This document shows, piece after piece, positions 1 through 12,357 of a stretch of DNA of 64,000 nucleotides. The stretch is from positions 9,053,501-9,117,500 of the forward strand of contig WPIO01000002.1 of the NCBI GenBank assembly GCA_009760855.2, written 5' to 3'. The stretch is from Cristatella mucedo. Its lineage: Eukaryota; Bryozoa; Phylactolaemata; Cristatellidae. Position numbers and translations under genes: made by a program. Below the pieces are notes generated by a model that saw only the letters and a list, made by a program, of their open reading frames with translations, ran no database searches and was not told the DNA's origin. Within the stretch, counting starts at the first letter, position 1; every line of letters starts with the position of its first letter.

Positions 1-840
1 CGTGAGCTCCTGCACCTTTGTAAATAGGCCGGCCGGAAGCCACCTTTCGTAGCAGCCATTGATATACAGGCAATTTAGCCGTTTCTTTCTAATACAGCGT
101 CGCAGCTAGAGAGGCTTGCAAGATATCGAAGGCTGTTCGTACACTTGGCCAATAGCGAGCTTCAGGTCTCTATACATGGCATGCGTATCGCTGCTACCAG
201 AATTTTCGCAAGTTTCTCGGACATTACTGGTAACCTTTTACAATAGCTGGGGACCGGGAAAATAAATCATGCCTCCAGAAAATCAAAGCAGGGGATCCAC
301 AAATGTTCTTTGATGTTCTTAAGTATTCCAAGCCTGCATTTCCGTGGAGGTCACTTTACATTTGAAGCAGTCCTGGCTATGTGAAATGATTAGCTCTAAA
401 ACCCGACGAGAACTTGCTAGGTGTGAAGCTGTGATGTAAGAGTTATGCTGGTCCGCAAGTGCCTTCAGTATCTATTGCAGAATGGATTCTGGATTAAATG
501 TATTGAAGTTCTCCTGGTCTAGCATTGACTTCTTAATGAGCGGTCTAACTAAATCCTTTTTAAATAGTTAAGGACTTGACTGTATTTAGTGCGCTACTTA
601 GGAAAACAGCACTAACTCGATCGGCTTGGCTTTCGCACCACTTCCACCTTTAGGCGTTGCCCTCACTTTGGTGCTGCAACATCAAGCTGAGGCGCTGCAG
701 GCCTTCAGCCCTACCCGCTCGCCGACACTGTATCACCGAGCTCTCGTTATAGTATTCATCAAGCAGCACACGGATTTAAATGACCTGCCACTCTCATCTA
801 CGATCCCTTCAATCCGTTGCTCTAGCCTACCTATATGATG
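1..840. other. Intergenic, nothing recognised
   Basis: I see no conserved reading frame, RNA gene or structured repeat here. The short open frames have no recognisable domain. Confidence 0.5.
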
Positions 841-847
841 CACTTAT

Positions 848-1040
848 AGCTTCTCATCGCAACACCCGCTCCAACAAGATTTCCGACTCAAGTCGTTTTA
901 AGCTGTGCCTATAACCACCCTCAAATCCTTTGAAGACCGACCGTGCATTTAGTTCTTTTGCTCCCAAAGCCTGAAGCTCCCTAATGGCTGTCATCGCGAC
1001 ATCCCACCGGTAACTTTCACTCGAAAAGGAAGCTAACACT
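848..1040 (+). mobile_element. L2-like LINE fragment (ORF2 C-terminal end)
   Basis: The plus strand matches the last part of the L2-like reverse transcriptase ORF seen in better copies at 39,803-40,740 and 43,425-44,790 (both minus). That segment encodes the KSFGD..F...APKAWNSLP type ending typical of the CR1/L2 group. The frame is broken here, so this is a dead fragment. Confidence 0.6.
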
Positions 1041-1136
1041 CACACGTTCCTCATACTATTCGATCCATAAACGAGAGATCTTTCTTTCTGCATTTATTCG
1101 CATTTAAATCGTCCATGCTATCATTAATAATAGCAA

Positions 1137-1168
1137 TCATATGCTTGATAAAGCGCCCTTAGAGAACT

Positions 1169-1255
<87 letters not shown>

Positions 1256-1540
1256 GGTGCTTTACATTTACTGCAAAGGAAATATGATCGAATGGTGAGT
1301 GGTATTGTGCTTGATAAACAACCAGAATAACATGGTTATGATTGACATGCACAGGGTCAGCATGCAAGTATGGTTAGTAGCAGCATGTAACAGTGTCAGC
1401 ACGAAGAAATACATAGAGGACGAATCACAGGGACCAACAAATGCTGTGATAAATAGGTGTATTTTTAATTTCTTTTTAAATGTGGTCAAGCCAGGGGGTG
1501 TCGTGACGGAAGTCGGGAGTAAGTTGCAGGCTTTTATTAA
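1137..1540 (-). mobile_element. L2-like LINE 3' end, minus orientation
   Basis: On the minus strand the copy runs from the FKKKLKIHLF ORF end through the 3' UTR words shared by all copies in this window (ACAGGGTCAGCATGCA on plus, CAGCAAATGTAAAG-type on minus) to the terminal hairpin. The hairpin arms are GGCGCTTT-like and AAAGCGCC-like. A long CT microsatellite has expanded inside the hairpin loop at 1,172-1,254. Confidence 0.7.
1172..1254. repeat. (CT)n microsatellite inside LINE tail
   Basis: About 82 bp of uninterrupted CT. It sits exactly where other LINE copies have the short word AATCTCTCTCTAGG, so it appears to have grown from a sequence internal to the LINE 3' hairpin. Confidence 0.95.
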
Positions 1541-3462
1541 ACAATTGACTTGCTTTCTTCCAGCATATGTAAAGTGCCTAGAAAGAAATTTAGTTATACC
1601 TGGGTGCTTTAACTTTCAGTCAAAAGTCCTAGGAGCTGACTGGTTAATTCTGATATCTACGATCTGGATAATAGCAGTTAGTTAGGCTTCTATTTCGGCG
1701 AGGGGCTTTTTCCGAATTCCCCATGAATTCACCGGAGATGCAAAGGCAGTTCTTTGCAAAACATGTTTACTCTAAAAATGGTAAATTAAATTGAGAGTTC
1801 ATAGGCCTCAGCTCCGGCAGTTATTAGTTATTAAGATTGCCTTCCGGAGGACTTTCTCCTCTAACAATGTGGTATCAACTGCTACACACGGGTCTAAAGC
1901 CATGGATAAGGTGCTCGCACTTCCGGAACCTGGTACGGTTTTGAGTCTCCCATTAGGCACTCTTGTTTGTCTGCTCCATGATCGTGGTACACTTTTAAGA
2001 CTCTTTTACCAATATATAAAAGAGACTTGAATAAGCGACATTCAATTGTTCCCACCATAATATAATGTAATACGGAGAACGAGATAAATTAATATGGTCT
2101 TTTTGAATTGCTTTTTGCCTACTTGCAATTGATTGTGCCATCGGGAAAATTGCACACAATTTTTTAGTGTGTTGTAAGCATTTAATATCAGGGCCTATAC
2201 TGGTGTATTTCAATGACAGCTCTAGAGATCTTGCATCAAATCAATCAACAAAGTTCACTGCTTCTTTCTCGCGTTCTTGGCGATCTAGAGGAAAGATTGT
2301 TGAATGAGTGGCCAACCAAAGACAGGAATGCATATTGTCTACTTAAAAAGAAGTTCGCGTTCTCCATCCGGTTTGACTTTCTGTGGCTTAGACGGTTTAG
2401 TTGACTTATTTGACTACTTTTTTCGAACGCTTTGACGAAATTAGTAGAGTCGTGCAGCCGACATCTAGATGATGTATACGTGTAAATTCGACGTGAGCAA
2501 ATTAGGTAATTTAAAAGCATTACTTCTAGACAGTAAAATAGACTAAAGGCAGAATGCTTTGGCAAAAGCCTTGCCTTATTACCACTACGTCTGAGCTAAA
2601 TTCTAAGACTACTTTGAGACATTCTATGAAGGAACAGAAATGTACTGCCAGTGCGTGCAGCCAGAAAGCAGCACCAAATTATACATTGAGCAAATCTCAA
2701 GTCGTGAACACTTTCAGTGTGCATTCGAATAAATTAAACCAAAAACCCTATATCAAGAGGAAACTGTTTGGAATATCTTCAGAAGATGGACGTTTTTTGA
2801 AAACCTATCGCATTCATTCGGGCCCACTCAGGCTAGTGAATGGTAGCGATTGTGAACTCCGACGGTCGCAAGCTGTCACCCCTCGAAGAGCGCCAGCGGT
2901 GCTTCCCAGTGTCGCTCCCGTGGAAAAGTAGCCGAAAGTAGGGAAAAGTAGGACGACTTCATTACCAGTGGAGTGCGCTCGTCCGATGACTAGTCACTTT
3001 CAGACGGCGCGCCCAGATTGCGGGCGGACGTAGCGGTAGTGGTGATATACAACCAATCTTAAGAGTGAGAGATTCCACCAACTTTAAGATGAAACTCGGT
3101 TTCTCTCATAACTATCTTTTGACCGGCATAGCGCGCAGTCGCCACCGTCCGCGTGCATGAATAATACCGCAACTAACGTACGTACGCCTTGTCCAGCGGT
3201 TCTTAATCTTCCTAAAGCAGCGACCCTTTAATACAGCTCCTCATGCTGTGGCTACCCCAAATCGTCACATTTTGTGTGCAGAAATTTGGAAATGCGAGTT
3301 TTCCGATGGTCTTAGGAGACCCCTGTGTAAGGGTCTTTCGACCCCTGAAGGGGTGGCGACCCACAGGTTGACAGCCACGGTCTAGTCCGAGCCAATAGCG
3401 TCCCATCGGAACCGGATGCGGCGAATGTAGGAACCCTAGGTTTCCGTTCCCTTGCAGTCATG
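1541..3462. other. Intergenic, no gene recognised
   Basis: Unique-looking DNA becoming GC-richer toward 3,460. A 125-codon open frame at 2,554-2,931 has no domain I recognise and is unsupported. No promoter element can be named with confidence, although the region just before 3,505 should hold the start of the downstream gene's transcript. Confidence 0.4.
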
Positions 3463-3504
3463 TGACCGAGGCCGCTTCCGCCACGGCGTGCCGCGCCGAC
3501 CCGT

Positions 3505-4626
3505 ATGGGTCTTCGTGCTTCCCATCTACGGGATACTTCGCTCGCCGGGCATATCCTCGTGCGCTGCAGAGCGTGCGTTCCCAGACGGCCGTCGCAGAGG
3601 AAGTTGCGCTGGCTGCTCCCGCTCCTGGCGGCGGCTGCCAGCGCTTACTGCTGGCTCCTGCGCGCGCGATGCTGCGACTCAGCGGCGGCGGCCCTGGCGT
3701 ACGCCGCCGCCGAGCCCGCGAAGCGCCCATACGAAGCTTACCTGCTGACTCGGCGTCGATTCGACCTGTACGCGACTTTTCTGCCCGGCGGCATTGGCAA
3801 CATCATGTTCGAATACGCGAGCGTGTTCGGGCTGGCTGCGCGCCACAACAAGTCGTTCGCCGTGTCGCTGACTGACGACACGAGCCGCGCCAATTTCGCG
3901 GCCCTGGCCGCCGCCTTCGAGCTGGGCGCCGTGCCCGTCAAGCGGCTCGTGCCCCGCTTCGCTGCGCGCGTCGACGAGGCGGGATGGGGCGTGCACGACG
4001 AGCGCACCGACGCCCCGGCCTTCTTCAACCGCAGCCTGGCCTTCCACGGCTACCGGCAGTCGTGGAAGTACTTCGACGCTCGCGCCGACGCCGTCCGACG
4101 CGAGTTCCGCTTCAGGCCGGAGCTCAAGAGCGCCGCCGCGGACTTTCTGGCGGCAGCCGCGCACGCCGCCGACGGCCGCCGCCGCCCCGGTCGCGGCCGG
4201 CTTTTCGTCGGCGTGCACATCCGCCGCGGCGACATGCTCAGGTTCAGCCACCTGTACACCGTGGCGCCGCCGAGCTACGTGCTCAAGGCCATGGACGTGT
4301 ACGAGTCGCGCTACGGCCGCGAACACGACCTCGTCTACGTCGTGGCGACGAACGATCGCGAGTGGTCGTCGTCGGTGATGGAGCTACGGTCCGCCCGGCC
4401 CGGCGACTCCGTGGTCTACACGTCGTTCAACTCGACGCTCGATCTGGCCGTGCTGAGCTCGTGCAACCACAGCATCATCACTGTCGGCACGTTCGGCTGG
4501 TGGGCCGGCTGGCTGGCCGCCGGCGACGTCGTCTACTACAAGGGCTTCATACGAGCTTCGTCGAGCCTGTACGCCACCTACCGGGCGGCAGACTACTATC
4601 CGCCGTGGTGGACCGGTCTTCGATAG
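3505..4626 (+). CDS. GT11-type alpha-1,2-fucosyltransferase-like protein, intronless
   Basis: Predicted Golgi type II membrane glycosyltransferase that would transfer fucose from GDP-fucose to an acceptor glycan, the role of family GT11. Seen in the sequence: a short basic N-terminus, a hydrophobic anchor near residues 35-52, then a luminal domain with FLPGGIGNIMFEYA (92-105), the GDP-fucose motif VHIRRGD (237-243), and the C-terminal block SSCNHSIITVGTFGWWAGWL (318-337). NxS/T sites lie at 115, 175, 309 and 321. The length of 373 aa fits the family. The start at 3,505 is the first in-frame ATG after an in-frame TGA at 3,463-3,465; the stop TAG follows at 4,627. There is no intron and the coding region is strikingly GC-rich and alanine/arginine-rich compared with its surroundings, which could reflect retroposition or simply local base composition. 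Family assignment is solid; the exact linkage and acceptor are inference. Confidence 0.88.
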   Translation: MGLRASHLRDTSLAGHILVRCRACVPRRPSQRKLRWLLPLLAAAASAYCWLLRARCCDSAAAALAYAAAEPAKRPYEAYLLTRRRFDLYATFLPGGIGNIMFEYASVFGLAARHNKSFAVSLTDDTSRANFAALAAAFELGAVPVKRLVPRFAARVDEAGWGVHDERTDAPAFFNRSLAFHGYRQSWKYFDARADAVRREFRFRPELKSAAADFLAAAAHAADGRRRPGRGRLFVGVHIRRGDMLRFSHLYTVAPPSYVLKAMDVYESRYGREHDLVYVVATNDREWSSSVMELRSARPGDSVVYTSFNSTLDLAVLSSCNHSIITVGTFGWWAGWLAAGDVVYYKGFIRASSSLYATYRAADYYPPWWTGLR

Positions 4627-4629
4627 TAC

Positions 4630-5534
4630 AACATTCCGTCAGACTTTGCCGCGGTACGCACACCGCCGTTTTTCCTTGTGCCGGCTAGCTCTCGTGAAGT
4701 TTCGCGAGCCAGCACAGTTTCAGTCACTCGGCGAGGGGACGGAAGAGGCCCGGCCGGCCCGGCTCGGCTAGCTGTGTTGGCTGCGACAGCTGTCGTCGCC
4801 GAGTCGAGCCGCCCCTTCGTTTTTTTTTATCGCCGTGCCTTGAGGCTCACAGCCCAGCTAGTCACTTTGGCCAGACTTCTGACGATGTACGACCAGTGCG
4901 ACCATTCGACCAAAAAGTTTTTGTGCCGAAAACTTCCGGCCCAATGGCTCCGACGCTTGTTTTCACCAAGGAAGGCTGCATCGGCTGCCTCCCTCTGCAA
5001 CCTGCCGCCGCTGCCAGCGTGCTGGTCACGCCGGCTGGTGGGCGAGGCAGGGAATGGAGGTCGGAGCCGCCGGCAGTCGAGAGCCCTCTGCCACCGGCGT
5101 CGAGCCTTCCTGCACTATCTGCACCTTCCTGCACGCTGACGGTCCTGCCGCTGGCGCTTGTCAGTGCAACGGTATGCTTGGCCTGGGCTGTGCTTGTCAT
5201 TAAAATAGTTCGATCGCGATACGTGGGAGACTGTATGACCACGAAGCATGTTATCATCTACGACGTCGGCTGCTGCTGTGGTGCGAATTAGAATCACCTG
5301 AGCCTCGGCCATTGTCGTGCGGTTGGCTGCAGAGCAACTCGTAGTAGAGCGACACACGGAGACCTAAATTTAATCAGCTGACCTGGAGAAGGAGGAGGTA
5401 TTTCAGCTCTGAAAAGGAGTCGATGGTTTATGGCCCCATCAGAGCGATCCGAAGCGATGCATTGGCTAGATGCCCTAGACGTCCTGCAGGTCTGATTGGG
5501 CCGCCGCTGGCAAAGTCAAGGTCTTTTCCATCGG
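4630..5534. other. Downstream region of the fucosyltransferase
   Basis: GC-rich DNA falling to average composition, without a recognisable gene. It probably includes the 3' UTR. An ATTAAA at 5,199-5,204 is a candidate polyadenylation signal about 570 bases after the stop, which is weak evidence on its own. Confidence 0.35.
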
Positions 5535-5665
5535 TCATGACCCTGGGCTGCAGTCACTGTATGTGATAACCGAGGTCCTGGGCTCGAGCCCGGTGGCATA
5601 TGTGAGGCGCCTGCATAGAGATTAAGGTCTCTTAGGACACTATAGAAATGAATTATACTACATGT
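5535..5665 (+). mobile_element. SINE family 1 copy (tRNA-derived, LINE-like tail)
   Basis: Contains a B-box-like GGCTCGAGCCC and the family body GGTGGCATATGTGAGGCGCC, followed by TAGAGATTAAGGTCTCTTAGG. That tail resembles the terminal hairpin of the local L2-like LINE. The 5' A-box part is diverged. Confidence 0.65.
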
Positions 5666-7639
<1,974 letters not shown>

Positions 7640-7640
<1 letters not shown>

Positions 7641-7845
7641 ATTTGGGTGCGAATATCACTAACCATACTTTCATGCTGACTCTGCACATGTCATCTCTAA
7701 CGACGTTATGAATAGCGTCATTGTGCGTGCTACTACTAGCCATGCGATCATGCTTCCTTTGCAGTAAACGTAAAGTGCCTAAAAAGATATTAAGTAAAAG
7801 ATATTCTGAGGGCATTATACAACCGTGTTATTATTATTAATGCTC
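7640..7845 (+). mobile_element. L2-like LINE 3' end
   Basis: Plus-strand copy of the LINE 3' UTR (words like CTAACCATACTTTCATGCTGACTCTG), followed by CTTTGCAGTAAACGTAAAG, a decayed hairpin and an ATTATTATTA tail. No coding part remains. Confidence 0.65.
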
Positions 7846-7979
7846 GACGACAGTACGCTCTCGTCTCACCTGGGCATCACTCACATAGTGTGAGCATAAT
7901 GTGCAATAGTTTAGGTCCTATTTCAGTGGTAGACTCTAGAGCATTTACGTCAACGGGCAACAATTATGTGAGGAGCCTC

Positions 7980-8700
7980 TAAGGTATTGAAAAGCCCACG
8001 GCTCAGTGTTTGATCCATTCTATACTCTCACAATCTATACTCTCCCTCTTATCGATGTAATCGCCGACCACTATGTAGGCTTTCATTTCTATGCAAATGC
8101 ACAGCTGTACCGATGCTTTGCTCCTTCCCTGCTCTCCAGCAAGTGGAACTCTCAATTCCCTTACTGCACGTATTTCTGAAATTCACACTTAGATGGCAGC
8201 AAACTTTCCGAAATGAAAGGACGATTAAACCAACTTACTAATTATGGGCATACATAGTAACTTAGAAATTGGAAAGCCTATCCCTCAAAATGGGCTCTAC
8301 AGCCCATCCATTGGGCGAAATCTGGGTGTCCGATGAGCACTTTCATTAAAAGGCCAAATCAGCTTCTAGCCAAGTCAAGTCTGCCGACTTTCAGCTACCT
8401 AGCATTGCCAAAATTCTGGCCTGTTCATTCATATGACCACATCCAAGTTGGTCCATGCATTTGTAACAACCGGCATCGCCTTCTGTAATTCGCTGCTCTC
8501 AGGTCTTCTTGCCTGTGCCATAACGTGCCTGCAGTTAATGCAGAGCTCTGTAGCCAGGCTTGCCTGGCGAAAACGTCAAATTTGCCACACTGCCTCTCTT
8601 CCCACTGACTTGTTTCGGCTTTCCATTGAGCAGTGTCTCGACTTCAAGGTTAAGTCACTCACTTTTAGGACCCTAATATGGTCCAGGTGTTAAGTGCTCG
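7980..8700 (+). mobile_element. L2-like LINE reverse transcriptase fragment, degenerate
   Basis: Translation gives GFHFYANAQLY at about 8,080-8,115, a damaged version of the [11 protein letters not shown] reverse-transcriptase core seen at 44,470-44,560. It is followed by KLVHAFVTTGIAFCNSLLSG (8,443-8,502), typical of the RT thumb region of this family. Frames are shifted and stops interrupt them. Confidence 0.75.
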
Positions 8701-8826
8701 CCCCTACAGGTTTGCCTTGAGGTTATACTAGTGACTTTCCAAAAGATTCCCACAGTGAAAGATTTTCTCAGCTCCAGCTGAAAAGAAGGCCTGCAAATGG
8801 GGAAGCGGTCTGCCAGTTGTGGTTTG

Positions 8827-9132
8827 TGTAGTTTGAGTGTATGCCGGCTCCTCTGATGAGCCTGTGATGTGGCATGGACACAGGCCGGTAACCCACGAGT
8901 GGCCAGATGGTGGATTCACCATCTGGGTCGGCCGGTGCACAGCTGTGGTCCGCCTGTGATGTGGTATATACACAGGCCTGTAACCTGCTGGTGGTGAGAT
9001 GGTGGACCGGAGGAGTGGAGGAGGAGGGGAGAGTCGTGTGTGAGAAGGGGGCAAAAGCAGTCGTGCGTCTTGCTGCTCCGTGCCTTGTGCGTTGGCGTTG
9101 TTCTGAGCCAGCGTTCTGTATGCCGAACCACA
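8827..9132 (+). mobile_element. Solo LTR, copy 1
   Basis: A 306-bp repeat starting TGTAGTTTGAG and ending ACCACA. It is shared with 10,586-10,855 and has TG...CA termini. Its flanks GTTTG (8,822-8,826) and GTTTT (9,133-9,137) look like a slightly diverged 5-bp target duplication. The word CCTGTGATGTGG occurs twice within it, so this copy carries an internal partial duplication absent from copy 2. No internal retrovirus-like coding region is attached. Confidence 0.7.
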
Positions 9133-9199
9133 GTTTTCGCATTCTATGTCAAGTTATGGAGTATTCTGATTTTGCTTTAAGCTATTCAACAAGGCGGCG

Positions 9200-11060
9200 A
9201 GCATCTCATCTATGCAAAAAGTGACTAAAGATTACAACAATCTGCAATTTTGTCCTCATATGAGAAAGGTCTGTCACACCTCGAAAATTTATCAAGATTA
9301 GAGGAAATTTGAGGTCCGGCTAGGAAAAGGCAAGGAATAGGTGAGACAATTCAACAGAAAATTATTGAAAAAAGCTTTTGGAGCACCTCAATGCATTAGC
9401 AAGGGTACTTGGAACTCAAAACTTAGTATTCCGTTGATTAAATGAAAAGCTCTTTGTATTTTGGAATGGAAACTTGATCAAATTCTTTTATTTTCTGGCT
9501 CTCTTCAGGTTGATTTTCTGTTTGAGCATCTCAGATATATGGGATTGGATGTTAGAAAACTGAGAAGACGAGTGGATTAAAATGGCAGTAACCTGAAAAG
9601 CAAGGAAAATGCAGTGCAGAAGAAGATACTAAACATAAATACACGTGCCTTCTATGCACCTTGCTGTGCTCACTCTCTGGATCTAGTTTTAAATGATGCA
9701 GCAAAGAGTTGCGTGGATGCTGTACATTTCTTTGCTTTGGTGCAGCAAATATTCAATTTATTCTTAACATCTACTCAGCGTTGGGGAGTCCTCAACAGTC
9801 TCATCACTTATGCCAGTGATCTGACGGTGAAACCACTCAGTGAAACAAGTTGGGAAAGTAGAATTGATACTCTGAAACTACTGAGATACAACCTTGACAA
9901 ATCTATGATGCTCTGACTGAGGTATACGAAGGTACGAGTCAGAAAGGTTTGGCTGAAGCTAAGATGAGATCTGACGAACAAACACTGGCCCACAGCAAAA
10001 TTTCAATTTGCAATATCGCTTCTTACCTGGTACACAATTTTGTTTGTGGTCAATGTCACCAGCAAAGTTGTACATCTGACTTGAGACTGGGAGGTTAACA
10101 GCTGGAACACCAAAAAAGTACATCAGTACTCTCCAAAGTAAAAAGAGCCTCCATAAAATATTGGCTGATACAACTCAAACGGATAAAGATTTGGAGAGTG
10201 AACCCACTTTTGAGGCAAATCAGCAATTGAAAAAGAGAAGGCTGTTTGATTATGAAACTTACAATGAGGCTATGCGGGATCCCAAGGAGAGCTATAAGGT
10301 TAAATTTTATTACGATATTCCAGATGTGATAGCAGAAGTTCGATCAGACCGGTTCGACGAGATTCAACAAGACAGCACATTGTTTGGGTTCCTGTATTCT
10401 ATCTTAAAGATTTACGATACCCGCAGAGGATATCTTCAGTGAGTGCAAGTCTCTGGAGTAATCTCTTACACATGGAGACAGCAAGGATTTGGGTGGATAG
10501 GGACTATGTGGTGAGCCGAAAGCCATTGCTGGGAGGCTTCTCCAGACCACGAATCCTCAAGGGGTCTCGAAATTTCTGTTATAGCTGTAGTTTGAGTGTA
10601 TGCCGGCTCCTCTAATGAGCCTGTGATGTGGCATGGACACAGGCCGGTAACAGCTGGTGGCCAGATGGTGAATTCACGATCAGGATCGGCCACTGCACAG
10701 TTGTGGTCCTCGATTAATCATCGGGGTCAACCAGAGGAGTGGAGGAGGAGAGACTCTAGTGTGAGGCGAAGGCAGTCGTGCGTCTTGCTGCTCCGTGCCT
10801 TGTACAATAAACCATTGGCGTTGTTCTGGGCCAGCGTTCTGTATGCCAAACCACAATAGCATAAACTGATAAAAATGTTTTCCAATCTTTCGGCGACACT
10901 CAAAATTTTATTGTCCTTGCCCATTTCAGTGGCCAGTGTAGAAAGAAGTTTTTCATAATTAGAACTAATAATTAGTTATCTTCGTTCAAAATGTGCCAAG
11001 AAAGAGCTTGGAAACAATTTATATTGAATCAGATTTAGCATCTTCTCTCGAAATTAAGGA
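9200..11060 (+). mobile_element. hAT-family transposase relic (ZMYM1-like), split by a solo LTR
   Basis: Decayed transposase frames in family order: INTRAFYAPCCAHSLDLVLN (about 9,634-9,693), the KPLSETSWESRIDTLK block (about 9,831-9,878), the KRRLFDYETYNEAMRDPKESY block (10,229-10,296), and after the LTR the C-terminal dimerisation region LPISVASVERSFS (about 10,915-10,955). These are hallmarks of hAT transposases related to ZMYM1-like proteins. Stops and frameshifts make it a pseudogene. Outer ends and TIRs were not located. Confidence 0.82.
10586..10855 (+). mobile_element. Solo LTR, copy 2, inside the hAT relic
   Basis: A 270-bp repeat with TG...CA ends (TGTAGTTTGAG to ACCACA), flanked by a perfect 5-bp duplication ATAGC at 10,581-10,585 and 10,856-10,860. 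It contains ACAATAAACC, a plausible polyadenylation signal, and is similar to 8,827-9,132. The hAT reading resumes directly after it, which proves it is an insertion. Confidence 0.88.
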
Positions 11061-11084
11061 AATGGTCTGTGAGAGTTTGCGACG

Positions 11085-11165
11085 AAAAAAGAAAGGAAAA
11101 GCGCCTAGAAAGAGATCCGAGTTCTCTGAGGGGCGCTTTATCAAACGTACGATACACTAAGGAAA
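11085..11165 (+). mobile_element. L2-like LINE terminal hairpin
   Basis: AAGCGCCTAGAAAGAGAT followed by GTTCTCTGAGGGGCGCTTTA, the hairpin at the very 3' end of the local LINE family, without upstream LINE sequence. Confidence 0.6.
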
Positions 11166-12213
11166 GCCAAGTTTTGAATTTTTAACATTTCATGTATTAC
11201 TGCATTCACATATTTTGTGAGTCTTTATGATAACAATTTTTTTACGATTGCAAGTCGGGTTTTATTTCATGATGTGAGAAAGGGGGAGGGCATGAGTGGA
11301 AGGCGGCGCCAGATGTCCGATCTCGCCTAGAGCACCAAAACGCTTTGCACCGGCCTCGCTCACTCTCGCGCCCCTGGTCGTAAAGCTGAAGAACAATCAA
11401 CACATTAACTACCGCATTAAGGCTTTACGAACGGTTGGCAAGTATTAACATTTTTTCTGATGATAAAATTCAATTACATACGCGATCGATTGGTTAAACT
11501 ATCAGCGCCAATTTAGCCTTTTCAAAACTGCCCATTATTATTATTAGGCAACTAGATGCGCCCCCTACTTTCCGGGACTCCTAAAACTCGTGCAATAAAT
11601 TTTCTGCATTCCACCCGACCACAGCAAGCGTAATGGTTGCCGCCGGGCACCCGATTTGCAGTTACAGACATTTTCGCATTCATTTCATGCAGCACACCGA
11701 GAATTGGCTCGAGCAAATGGGTGGAAATTTATAGCCGAAGTTTTAAAGCCCAGTGCTGAGCTTCAAAATGAACATTAGCCTAGACAGTTCGATCGGAAGA
11801 GCGTTGGACCGTTAACAAAGAGGTTTCGGGACCGTTCCGCGGTGACATTCTTTTGTTCAGCTCTCAGTCTCAAGGCAGTCGGCTTCCAGTTGCCCAGTAG
11901 TCGGAAATTATTTAATCGGCCACGAAAGAGCCGCTCCACAGTTAAATGATTATGGCTTGCTACCCCGTCTCACTTTCAGCTGGTCTACGAGGGCGGTGAC
12001 GGCTTTCACTGCAAGGGAAAAAAGCTTACCGACGAGGATCGTCAAGGCTGGGTATCTTGCGTTTGAGTGCGGGGGGGGGGGGGGGAGGCTGCCGGAAACT
12101 GACCTCTTGCGCGACGGAGGCTCAGAAGCGTCGCTCGACCTTTAGCGGACGGTTCTCTTCGCATCCTGCCGCGCGTTAGAACTTGTCCGTGGGACTGCGT
12201 GATTTAGAGGGGG
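11166..12213. other. 5' flank of the MTMR2-like gene
   Basis: Upstream region that should hold the promoter and 5' UTR of the myotubularin gene. A run of 14 G residues lies at about 12,070-12,083. An in-frame TAG at 12,205-12,207, two codons before the ATG, delimits the coding start. No TATA box or other named element is convincing. A short open frame at 11,957-12,145 has no recognised domain and may be UTR. Confidence 0.4.
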
Positions 12214-12357
12214 ATGGCAGGAAGACGAGCGGAGTCTCCTTTGCCTTCTGAAAAATCTGCTTCGTTAAGGAGTACGACGAGCCGCACTACGGATAGCATG
12301 GGCGATACGTCGGCAGACTCCGAGTCTTCCTCCTCCAGCACCGTGGATAACTTCAAG
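12214..12357 (+). CDS. MTMR2: MTMR2-like exon 1 (residues 1-48)
   Basis: Starts at ATG 12,214 after an in-frame TAG; Ser/Thr-rich ending STVDNFK, like the N-terminus of vertebrate MTMR2 (..STSADNF). The donor GTGAGA at 12,358 is phase 0. The N-terminus is unstructured and low in conservation, so the start is good but not certain. Confidence 0.85.

Noticed and set aside
3679-4326. 215-codon minus-strand frame over the fucosyltransferase
   Set aside because: GC-rich codon bias of the plus gene removes stops on the other strand; no domain.
8827-10855. A complete LTR retrotransposon bounded by the two similar repeats
   Set aside because: The DNA between them encodes hAT transposase that continues past the second repeat, and copy 2 has its own target duplication, so they are independent solo LTRs.
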